Below are positions 54,857 to 64,000 of a DNA stretch of 64,000 nt, in pieces. The DNA is from Branchiostoma floridae (Eukaryota; Chordata; Leptocardii; Amphioxiformes; Branchiostomatidae). Both the position numbers and the translations under genes were made by a program. Under the pieces are notes generated by a model. That model searched no databases. It was not told the origin of the DNA and saw only the letters and a program-made list of their open reading frames with translations. The DNA lies in NCBI RefSeq assembly GCF_000003815.2, contig NC_049979.1:4205038-4269037 (forward strand), in the 5' to 3' direction. The number at the start of each line of letters is the position of its first letter. Positions within the stretch are counted from its first letter, which is position 1.

Positions 54857-55639
54857 TCGAGAACAGTCCCCCCTGGAGGGAGAAATGGACTGTCCCTGCC
54901 TAAACAGTCCTTCTTGTAGTATGAAATGGATTGTCTCCAAATGGACAGTCCCGTAAGAGATGGACTACCCCACCTCAACAACCCCTCTGGCATACATGTG
55001 CGTTTATGAAAGACATCCAGGTAAACAATATCCAATGCTGTCATCAACTTAAACTTTTAAGTATAGCAAAATTCGAGATAAAAAGCATAGCAAGGGACTA
55101 CTCCTTGGTAAAACCAGTGTTTAATTTTAAATACATTTTTCTCATAAAAAAACTCCGACAACAATAAAACAACATGTCCATACATAGACAGCAGCTACTA
55201 GCGACCTGACCTCTAATCTGACTCGACTCAACAGTGTGACAGATTCATCGGCTCGTCGATGTTGGTCACCTACCCCCAAAGAAACATACTAGTAGTTACT
55301 CTCTGTATCTCATGATTCTCTCTCGTATGAACGTATGAAACAGTCTGAAATCTAATCTCGTTATATCTCGTTGCTTGGGAGAAAAGGTGAGACTTTGTAG
55401 CTGGTAACTAGGATTCAAGAAAGTGTATTATAAATATAACGTCTCTTGCTTGATAAGTTGATCTTGTTGTTTTATTGTGTACGTGCGTGTGTTTGTCCGT
55501 TACTTTGGTAGGCTCAGTCGTTCGTGCAGCTCACGGTTTTGAGTCGACACTACAAGTGCGGTCCCTCTTGTTGTAACTAAATTGGGACCTTTGGCCCAGA
55601 AAATAAACGTTAGACGATGGTGTTACATGTGAGATTTGT
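54857..55639. other. no gene; GGACTGTCC words
   Basis: 54860-54970 has several copies of GGACTGTCC/GGACAGTCC-like words, also seen at 54165-54215. No coding signal further right. Confidence 0.4.
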
Positions 55640-55775
55640 CGGCACCGGATTTCCAGTGCTGATTGTAGTCTCAGCACTCGGTTTCCAGTGCTGACTGCAC
55701 AGGAGGGTTCCAGTGCTGACGACCACTTCAGCACTGGTGTTCCAGTGCTGACAGAGGAGACCGTTACTTTTGTAT
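55640..55775. repeat. CAGCACTGG hairpin cluster 4
   Basis: Contains TCAGCACTGG-TGTT-CCAGTGCTGA (55728-55751), identical to cluster 3, flanked by TTCCAGTGCTGA copies and followed by TTACTTTTGTATATTTGCAT. Shorter than cluster 3 by about 90 bp in the middle. Confidence 0.8.
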
Positions 55776-55918
55776 ATTTGCATTTTCTGTAGTGAATGAT
55801 TTTGAGTTGTTAGTTTTCACTTATGTTGAGCTAGTTACATACTTTATTACTCCTATGTTGGATTATTTACGTTTTATGTTGTATGATTATTGTTCTATTG
55901 TTGTATGATTATTGTTCT

Positions 55919-57413
55919 ATTGGCCTTCTATTTAAAATTCTATCAAATGGCATTTCTGGCAGATTTTTCGATACAATAAAAAGTCAGTCCGTAGCAAGTG
56001 TTAAAACCAACATAGGACTGAGTGAAAAGTTTCCTGTCGAGATAGGAGTTAGACAGGGTTGCGTTCTAAGCCCTTCACTGTTTAATCTGTATGTAAGTGA
56101 CTTGGTATGTGAACTGAATGCGGAAGATTTTGATGCGCCCCTATTAGATAAATCCAGTGTATCAAGTCTATTTTATGCAGACGACCTCGTTCTACTATCA
56201 ACTAGTCAAAATGGCCTTCAACATGCAATAAATACTCTAGGCCGCTACTGCGACAAATCTTATCAGTCAATCAATAAATAAGACAAAAATAATTATTTTT
56301 AACAAAAAGGGACATATGTTTTCAAATCTCAAATTCCACTTACTCAACAAAGACATAGAAATAGTTTCCTCTTACTGCTATTTAGGAGTGGTGTTTACGG
56401 CTGGGTGCAATTTCACCACAGCAATGAAAGCACTGCAATAAAAGGCTTCCAGGGCTCTGTTCAGCATCAAAACAACCCTGGGAGACTGCAATCCTTCAGT
56501 ATCAGTGTATTGTAAACTATTTGATGCCTGCGTAGTCCCAATATTAACTTACGGTGCAGAGGTATGGGGCAAGAGCGGATTGAATGACAAGTCCCCCTTC
56601 GAACAACTTCATCTGAAATTTTGTAAATCAATATTAGGCGTAAGAAAAAATGCGAGTAATCTTGCAACAAGGGCAGAACTAGGAAGGTATCCCCTGTGGA
56701 TCTAAGTTTACACGAGATTGTATTCATATTACAAACGATTAGTTAAAGAAATACCAACAAATAGCCTACAATTTGAAGCTTTCCTTGTTCAACAGGACTT
56801 GCACAAACGCAAAATCCCATGCTGGCTATCCAATGTTTGTAAAATCCTGGAGGAGTCTGGTTTTGCCTACCTTCTGCTAAACAGTGATCACAACACTTCA
56901 TTCGCTCAGTCTGAAGTAAAACAAAGACTAAAAGACACCTTTCTTCAAAACTTTTACTCAGATCTTAACTCTCCTGGCACGAAGGAAAACCAAGGAAATA
57001 AGTTAAGAACCTACAGAAAATTTAAGAATTTATATGAAAGAGAAAAATACCTGGATATAACAAATTTTAGCTATCGCCGAGCCCTGACTAAACTAAGGAT
57101 CAGCGATCACCCATTGGAAATTGAAGCCGGTAGATACAACCGAACTCCTCCTAATGATAGACTATGTATATTTTGCGATAAGAACCACGTGCATGTAGAA
57201 AACGAAATACACTTTGTCCTAGAGTGTTCACTATACAATGATCTGCGAAATGCATTTGTTAATGCTACACATGTAAATAAGAAATATGCACACATGACGA
57301 AGGAAGATATGTTCAAATATCTCATGTCATCATCTGACCACGATATACTGGAAAATCTCTGTAAGTTCATCTACAAATGTTTTAGGAAGAGAGAAGATGC
57401 ACGTAAACTATAG
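55919..57413 (+). pseudogene. CR1-like LINE reverse transcriptase, 5'-truncated and broken
   Basis: RT from before motif B: GLLFKILSNGISGRFFD, EIGVRQGCVLSPSLFNLYV (B), FYADDLVLLS (C), then KTKIIIFNKKG, SSYCYLGVVF, ILTYGAEVWGKSGLND, KSILGVRKNASNLATRAELG, and a C-terminal zinc-type CIFCDKNHVHVENEIHFVLEC. Stops or frame changes near 56279, 56440 and 56703; the last segment (56718-57413) is open for 231 codons. A poly-repeat ATGAATGAATG near 57570 is the tail. Same family as the minus-strand copies at 57681-61776 (shared SSYCYLG, SNLA-RAELG), in convergent orientation. Confidence 0.9.
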
Positions 57414-57468
57414 TACATGTATATGTATAACTTTGCGTTTACTACCTTTTGTACCAAACTGACTGCAT

Positions 57469-57538
57469 TTAGCCCCAATGGGGCATGAATATGCAATAAA
57501 TTGTGAATGTTTTATTGCAAATTCATGCCCATTGGGCT
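57469..57538. repeat. stem-loop in the LINE 3' UTR
   Basis: TAGCCCCAATGGGGCATGAA, TATGCAATAAA and the inverse TTTTATTGCAAATTCATGCC, CATTGGGCTA form a 30-bp imperfect hairpin just before the tail. Confidence 0.65.
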
Positions 57539-57680
57539 AATTGCAAGAGAAGAAAGACTAAATACATGAAATGAATGAATGTGGTCTAAGTACATGTAGA
57601 TAAACTAAATTCTAACATACAAATATTAAGTGGATGAACGTACATATGATACAGAATAGGGTACTAAGTCTACGTAGCTG

Positions 57681-58616
57681 TTACGGGGTTTGACTTCTTC
57701 TTTGAAGACAGTTGAAAATGAAATGCCCCATGTATTCTATGATATATTGATTCGATGATTTTAGTAGGAAGAGAATCTTTTGTGGCGTTTTTAACAATGA
57801 AAATGTTGGTGAGATTTCGGTCACTCTTTCAAATAGTCTTATTCTTTCGGTATCGAATTGGGGGCATTCACAAATAAAATGTGTTTCATTTTCCACTGCA
57901 TTCGTTGTGCACTGCTTACAAATTCTTTCTTGAACAGGTAGCTTTTTGTATCTTCCTTTCTCTATTTCTAACGGCTAATTCGTAACTTACATATCGCTGA
58001 GCGGTAATCAAAATTACTAGTATTATGGTACAGGTAGTTTTCCATGTCGTATGCTGTTTTAAAGTTTTTGTAAAATCTGAGTTTTCCTTCGTCTACAGAT
58101 AACTTGTGAAAGAAAGTTTGAGTATACATGTCATTCAACCCTCTCCTTAACAATCTACATGAATAACCGCTGTCTATGATGTCGGTATTCCAGAAGTATG
58201 AATAGCCGCTGTTATTAAGTACTTCCTTTACATGATGTATCCAGTTTTTCCTGCGGCTGTTCTCTGGCATATATTGTTGTGACAGAAGTGCATCTACTTG
58301 TAACGGATGTGAAGAAATGTTCAATTGTCTGAGTCGTAGCCAATATTTGACTATACGGACTGAAACATCTAGATCAACTGGGTACATACCAAGTTCCGCT
58401 CTACACGCCAAGTTACTAGAACTTCTTTGTACTCCAAGAATATTTTTACAGAATCTATTCTGGATTATTTCAATGGGACAGTTATCATTGAGATAATCCT
58501 TGCCCCAAATTTCACAACCATATAACATAATGGACTTGATGCATGCATCATAAATTTTTAACAAGGCCTTCGGAGACAGAGATGAACGGAATAAAGGTTT
58601 GAGACTAAAAAGAGCT
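57681..58616 (-). pseudogene. CR1-like LINE 3' half, minus copy
   Basis: Reads ALFSLKPLFRSSLSPKALLK, SIMLYGCEIWGKDYLND, KNILGVQRSSSNLACRAELG, FDYRSAICKLRIS, a frameshift near 57970, then ICKQCTTNAVENETHFICEC. At 58617 the homology stops abruptly and unrelated AT-rich DNA follows up to the assembly gap. Confidence 0.88.
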
Positions 58617-58798
58617 CTGAGCCACAATAATTAAATTATTTTCAAAAAATTGACTAAGAAAATACTCATTTATTTGAATTTCTTTGAATATTTTAGAAAC
58701 ATTTTGAATGTAACTGTACAATAATATCTTTATTTAGAATAATTGTGAAACCTCTCTGTGATTATTTCACATTTACAAGTATTTACAAAAAATGGTAA

Positions 58799-59162
58799 NN
58801 NNNNNNNNNNNNNNNNNNNNNNNNNNNNNNNNNNNNNNNNNNNNNNNNNNNNNNNNNNNNNNNNNNNNNNNNNNNNNNNNNNNNNNNNNNNNNNNNNNNN
58901 NNNNNNNNNNNNNNNNNNNNNNNNNNNNNNNNNNNNNNNNNNNNNNNNNNNNNNNNNNNNNNNNNNNNNNNNNNNNNNNNNNNNNNNNNNNNNNNNNNNN
59001 NNNNNNNNNNNNNNNNNNNNNNNNNNNNNNNNNNNNNNNNNNNNNNNNNNNNNNNNNNNNNNNNNNNNNNNNNNNNNNNNNNNNNNNNNNNNNNNNNNNN
59101 NNNNNNNNNNNNNNNNNNNNNNNNNNNNNNNNNNNNNNNNNNNNNNNNNNNNNNNNNNNNNN
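58799..59162. other. assembly gap (run of N)
   Basis: 364 undetermined bases. The sequence right of the gap (59168-59300) repeats 58485-58616 almost exactly, so the gap lies between two copies of one LINE segment. Confidence 0.99.
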
Positions 59163-59167
59163 GTCCT

Positions 59168-61776
59168 ATCATTGAGATAATCCTTGCCCCAAATTTCACA
59201 ACCATATAACATAATGGACTTGATGCATGCATCATAAATTTTTAACAAGGCCTTCGGAGACAGAGATGAACGGAATAAAGGTTTGAGACTAAAAAGAGCT
59301 TTCCGTGCTTTTTGGGACAAATGCTTTTTGGTGGGAGTAAAACTGCCAGAAGAAGAGAGTGTCAAACCTAAATAACAATAAGAACTTGTGATTTCGATGG
59401 TCTCTGGTGCAAAGAAGAAGCTGACGTCCTTGAACAGGCGTCCTGTTTTGTTGAAAATTACAACCTTTGTCTTTTTTAGGTTTACCTGTAATTTCCAATT
59501 TGTGCAGAACATGTTGAGTTTGTCCAGAGCACTTTGTAGTCCCTTTTCAGTCTCTGAGAATATTACCACGTCATCCGCGTAAAGTAAGCACGAGACAGAC
59601 AGATTTTGTAATGTTGGAGGTGCACAGTCGGGATTATCTAGTTCTTTAACAAGGTCATTTATAAAGAGGTTAAACAATGTGGGGCTGAGGTTGCAGCCTT
59701 GTCTTACTCCTTTGTATGTACTGAATAATGGGGTGAGACCCTCGGAGGTCTTGACACACGTCTGAGGGTTAGAATACATAGTTTTGATCAACTCATAGAA
59801 TTTGCCACCTATACCTGTACTAAGCAATTTGTAGCGGAGCCCTTCTCTCCAAACACTATCAAACGCTTTCCTGAAATCTATAAAACATGCATATAAACGT
59901 TTGTTGGAGTTAATGTACTTTGATGTTAAAGAGTCAACAACAAAAAGATTATCCCGTGTTCCGAAATTCTTTCTAAAGCCCGACTGATTTGGGGCAATAA
60001 GTGTATGCTTTTCTAAATGTGTAAATGGATGTATGTATTATTCATTTGAGTTTTGAAGACCACCGCTTCTCGGAAAGCCGCACGTTTGCTCTAGTGCGTC
60101 CACTTCAGATGGACGCCGGATGATCTCAGCAGGGAACATCCCCAATCTGTCCTGACTCAGTAGGTTGTAAATATGAGTCAACGGGAAGGAGCCAGCTCCT
60201 TCTGTCTTATAAATAGACAACGTCCGTCGTCAGAGACATTCCGCTCGGAGACGCACAAGCACGCTGCCACGCTTTGCTATTCGTTCTGCACCCTAATCCC
60301 ACCCGACCCTAATATCTGTTAGTCATATCAATTGTATTGCCTTCCTTCTTTGTCATAGTTGTTTGCGACAATAATAATCTTATCAAAAATGTATGTGTTA
60401 CTGTATGAACTGTTGGTATGCCTGTTGTACGTACTAATGACATGTGTAAATAGAGCTTTAGGATAGTATTGTACTGACATAATCCTTGTATAGATAGATA
60501 TCTCTGTGTACGGGAGAACTTTTGTCTTGTGTGAAAATAAAACTCCCAGTGTTTGATGCCCCAAAGCTGCCTTTGTACATTATTGCATACAATAGGCTAG
60601 ACTATGAGATACCTTAGGATTCAAAAATTAGTAAGACGTGTATTCAGTATTGCGGTAAAAAGTTTGGAAAGACAACTCATAACAGTGATTCCCCTATAAT
60701 TATCCGGGTCTTCTTTAGAACCTCCTTTGTTTAAACCGACAGCGATCCGTCAGCCTTTTGGCAGCTAATCAAACAATTCAAAACAAATGATCGCATGTCT
60801 ACGGACGAAACAACTGACGGACAAGCCCTTCATACCCACTTCAAACAGTTATTTGGAAGGGAATCCGATTCCAGCTTACCACAAACAGACAACAGCTTTC
60901 ACATTCATATTGAAAATAAGTTGAAAGAACTTGAGACTGAATTGTCAAATTTCAACCCTTTAGATGCAGAAATAGATCCGAACGAAATAAAGCAAGTAAT
61001 ATCCCAACTAAAGAATGGCAAAGCTACCGGCAATGATTTGATAATAAATGAGATGTTGAAATCTGCATCCCATGTTCTAACAAAACCACTGGCTAATTTA
61101 TTCAACCTAATCATGTCATCAGGTCACTTCCCCAAACAATGGTGTGAAAGCCTTGAAGTACTTGCCCCTGATAAAAGGATCGTGTTTTTTTTTTCGAGAG
61201 AAGTTTACAAAGATTGTTGAGACTTCGTCTGGCTGTTGCGCAGTTCTCTGTAAACCAGATTTTCTTGTTCTGGCGTTTATTATGTAAATTGTTTGTTTGC
61301 TTTGCGTAGCGTAGCTTGAGTGATTTTTTACCGGCTTCCTGTAATAACGTTACTAATTCTGAAAGCGCTTTTTCAATTGAGCTCGAAGTCGGTGTGGTTA
61401 CCACATCTTTTTCCATAATCTTGTCTATTTTCAATGTGAATTCGGGCCTGCTGACAATTTCAATAAACTTTTCTTTTGACTCGGCGTTCCACACAAACTT
61501 ACGGTGAGGCCGGGTATGCAAAGAGGTTTTCTCGGGATTTGGTTTGGAGTTACAGTTTAGAATCATTGAAAGTTTACAGTGATCTGAATGGGGTGTTAAA
61601 GAGTGAACGTGGAAGAAAGAAACTTTAGAAAAGAGGAGATTTTCATTGACGAGAACATAATCCACTACACTGGTACCATTTGGTTGGTAACATGTAGGTT
61701 TGCCTAGTGTATCTCCAGGCGTTCTGCCGTTCAAGATTCTTAACTTACTGTTCTTAAACTTCATTGTCATTGTCAT
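59168..61776 (-). pseudogene. CR1-like LINE with internal inversion and a nested LTR-like insert
   Basis: Minus strand, in element order: endonuclease end (61776-61170: SVVDYVLVNENLLF, TPHSDHCKLSMIL, linker KKIWFTENCATARRSL); then a segment lying in plus orientation (60745-61165: DPSAFWQLIKQFKTND, LKNGKATGNDLIINEML, SGHFPKQWCESLEVLAP); then minus again (60740 to 60628: GSKEDPDNYRGITVMSCLSK, FTAILNTRL); an LTR-like insert (60623-60018); then LIAPNQSGFRKNFGTRDN, CFIDFRKAFDSVWREGL (A), YKGVRQGCNLSPTLFNLFIN (B), LLYADDVVIFSE (C), ITSSYCYLGLTLS. Protein order is complete only if the middle is flipped back, so 60745-61165 was inverted in place. Not functional. Confidence 0.88.
60018..60623 (+). mobile_element. 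solo-LTR-like insertion, 606 bp
   Basis: Interrupts the LINE between NTRLTNF and LEKHTLIAPNQSG. Starts TGTGTAAATGG and ends GGATTCA (TG...CA). Contains TATAAATA at 60208 and AATAAA at 60536 with a following TGTTTG, the order of U3-R-U5 signals. No ORF. Target duplication unreadable because both flanks are runs of A. Superfamily unknown. Confidence 0.6.
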
Positions 61777-61901
61777 TGTTTATGTTGATTGTCACAGGGC
61801 TCCCTTGGAAATCAGTCATCTAGACTGAAGGGACCACCCTTTAAGATCAATAGATAAAAAAAATAAATAGATAAATATTTACAATCATATGTAATTTACA
61901 A
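61777..61901 (-). repeat. CR1-type 3' end fragment
   Basis: GGGCTCCCTTGGAAATCAGT then GACTGAAGGGACCACCCTTT with ATAAATAGATAAAT is typical of CR1-group 3' UTR ends. Short remnant. Confidence 0.45.
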
Positions 61902-62427
61902 AAAAAGACGAGCTTTAACACCTACAAACATTTTACAGCAGTGTGTTTATTGTCCGGTCCGCACTCTATTCCCGTGCCCGCGACGTTTCCGTGACGTAGG
62001 CGAAACCATGATACATGTAAAATGAAAATCGCGAAACTGGTATCCCAGGTTCCGTAGCTCAGTCGAAGATCTGTCTTCACTCTTTAGATCCAGGGGCCGC
62101 AACTTCCTGTGAGGAATCTTGATAGAAGCAGTTCGTTCCATGGACTGTTTAGTAACCCTTGTTAGAACCCTTGCTAGAACGATTGCGCAACTATTTCAAG
62201 ATGGCCGAGCGGTCTAATGGTAAGGTTCTGCGTAAAAGACGCAGTCAGTTTCCGTTTTTTTTCTTTGCTGAACAAATCACATATAATCGTTTTCTTTTCA
62301 TGTGATTTTAACACCCAGGCTTTTCTAAAATCTTTTTTTGTTCAAAAGGTTTCTTGTTTCATTTTATATACACAACTCTTTCGTCTTGTGACCAGATCAT
62401 GGAAACCCAGGATTGGGATTTCTTTAT
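61902..62427. repeat. composite repeat, copy B block 1
   Basis: Matches 30352-30908 base for base with small indels, then continues directly into the sequence that lies at 32430 in copy A. Confidence 0.85.
62195..62246 (+). pseudogene. tRNA-Leu-like 5' half, copy B
   Basis: ATGGCCGAGCGGTCTAATGG and the CTGCG/CGCAG stem as at 30652; TAATGGTAAGG here is closer to a tRNA D-loop than TAATGATAAGG in copy A. Confidence 0.6.
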
Positions 62428-62691
62428 TTTTATTTTCAAACATCCACAACATTAAAGTGACGTAAGTTAAACAGAAGATAGAGTTACTTAAATTAAAATA
62501 AGTCTATTTCTACGTTTTCTCAATCTTGAACTGGCAGGGTATCAAAATTGTCATATTTGATTTGATTTGATTTGATTTATTGAAATTGCAAACGATACAA
62601 TACATGAGGGACACAGGCAGCGCCACAGCGGTGTGTTGGTGTTGTGGCCCTCAAAATGTCACATGAATACATAACATACATTCTCATATTT
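62428..62691 (-). repeat. LINE 3' UTR and (ATCAA)n tail, copy B
   Basis: Matches 32430-32696. Belongs with the C-terminal fragment at 62977-63195. Confidence 0.75.
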
Positions 62692-62878
62692 CCACCAGGT
62701 GCCATTATACCGCCACCTAAAAAATGTTGTTATAGAGGCCTTCTCAAGATTGTCTTCAACACCTAAACATCTGAATTGTATTACATTTAAGATATTTAGC
62801 ATTCGGTGTTCAAGACAATCTTGTGAAGACCTCTTTACTGACGTTTTTTTGAGGTGGCGGTATAATGACACCCGGTGG
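62692..62878. mobile_element. foldback/MITE element, copy B (compact, about 187 bp)
   Basis: Arms CCACCAGGTGCCATTATACC and inverse to CACCCGGTGG, with inner arms GAGGCCTTCTCAAGATTGTC and inverse. Lacks the inner-arm pieces (GCATTTTGCC, GCGGCAATGC) that carry the two insertions in copy A. Splits a LINE 3' UTR. Confidence 0.8.
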
Positions 62879-62976
62879 AATTATGATAGTCGATGTTACA
62901 TACATATCAATTGATACAATTATTAAAATACAATAATTGAATACAATCTAAAATTACAAATACATCATATAAATCT

Positions 62977-63195
62977 AGCCTCAGTTTTCTAGGTATCAAT
63001 CAGTCAGTCCAGTTTGCCAGCCTCTGTTTAAACACACTGAGACTGCCAGCTTGCTTTATGGCCTGGGGCAGTTCGTTCCAGAGGCGGGAAGCGTGCGGAA
63101 GGAAGCTTGGTTGATAAGTTTGGGTCCTGCAGCGTGGTATGTGGAGATGGGTGGAGTTGCGAAGCCGTAGGCGTGTGGTTCTGTGCTCACCTATT
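62977..63195 (-). pseudogene. C-terminus of CR1/L2-like LINE, copy B
   Basis: Same SFLPHASRLWNELPQAIKQA and stop as 40537-40735, with one or two base changes. Upstream part missing. Confidence 0.88.
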
Positions 63196-63392
63196 GTGTC
63201 ACAAAATTTACTAATCTTTACACAAGAAAAAATTTTCCACTACAAAGTCAGGCCTTGTGTCATTCAACGATATAAGCAACTTCATCTTTATTAACGATTT
63301 CATATCTTACATACATCGCATCCCATCATGATGTATTCCTCAACTGACCACCACTCAGAAAATCCTTTTAGAAGGCGAAAGTGGCAGCTTTT

Positions 63393-64000
63393 TTTAGAAG
63401 CACTTGTTTTCAATTTACGGCATATATTGGACATTCTACAACTGCTTTGTACGATTTACAGTATGGTCGATAACTTCCTCTTTCATTTTTAGAAACGGCC
63501 GAAAATTGGTGTCTAATCAAATCAAGGACGTTATATGAGATACATATCAGATAACGTCCTTGATTACATCAAGATCATCATGGCCCTCCGTACTTCAGCT
63601 GGTGGGGCGATACCATTATGCAGCAATCGGTCGATTCTATTAATGTATACAAGGAAAAACATTGTGCCTAGGTTTAACATCATAAGTGATTTGGATGAAA
63701 AATAAATATCTATATTTTTATATCTATCAATAAAAAAGACCTTTTGTAGACAAAAATGAAGCAAAGAAATTTTGTTGTTTTTGCAATTAAAAAAATTGCC
63801 CCCATTCACAAAGTCAGTGCATGACGTACCCGAAGCCTTCTTGCAACAGGTGCTGAATAATTTTTGCCTGATTCTGACACCAGGTGCTGCATAATTTTTC
63901 CCTGATTCTGACACCAGGTGCTGCATAATTTTTGCCTCATTCTGGCCAAAGAGCTTTTGATAAAAGCTCCTTGTTCTGACATGTATCTGACACTCACACG
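63393..64000. repeat. composite repeat, copy B last block, cut by the window end
   Basis: Matches 46145-46755, including the AATCAAGGACGTTAT palindrome (63520-63566) and the 34-bp tandem units (63845-63945). Confidence 0.85.

Noticed and set aside
58730-59827. ORFs running through the N gap
   Set aside because: The X stretch is undetermined sequence; the real reading frame ends at the gap.

Overview
The window looks like nuclear DNA of an invertebrate deuterostome. An amphioxus-like (Branchiostoma-like) chordate is my best guess, not a proof. Grounds: spliced genes with GT/AG introns, a PLAT-domain gene and a C2H2 zinc-finger gene, and a dense mix of Tx1-like and CR1/L2-like LINEs, a Helitron, MITEs, foldback elements and minisatellites. 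There are no operons, bacterial signals or CRISPR arrays.

Layout. 1-3013 (minus) holds five or six exons of a gene with a split PLAT domain, running off the left edge. 4599-9734 is two abutting minisatellites (30-bp then 19-bp units). 10139-16175 holds a decayed endonuclease fragment, a 5'-truncated LINE and three clusters of CAGCACTGG hairpins, with one doubtful exon at 16423-16629. 16711-27490 is a 10.8-kb foldback-type element: near-identical long terminal inverted repeats, 8-bp target duplication (GCTGTTGA), a 28-bp minisatellite in its arms, and a nested 7-kb LINE with a 6-bp target duplication. A 244-bp MITE with a 9-bp duplication sits directly beside it.

30352-46755 and 61902-64000 are two copies of one composite repeat. 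The first copy is swollen by four blocks, including a full-length Tx1-like LINE (ORF1 and ORF2 both open) inserted in one arm of a foldback element, and a Helitron replicase ORF that stops exactly at the HUH motif and carries a C76/OTU-like cysteine-protease-like domain. 48.9-50.2 kb holds small inverted-repeat elements and a tRNA-Lys fossil. 50190-52470 (minus) is a tandem array of decayed zinc-finger units, lying back to back with a zinc-finger gene (52592-53607, plus). 54.3-61.8 kb is a graveyard of CR1-like LINE copies with an internal inversion, a solo LTR-like insertion and an assembly gap flanked by a duplicated segment.

Host coding content is small; most of the window is transposable elements and their nesting history. 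Coordinates of splice sites and element ends were read by eye.
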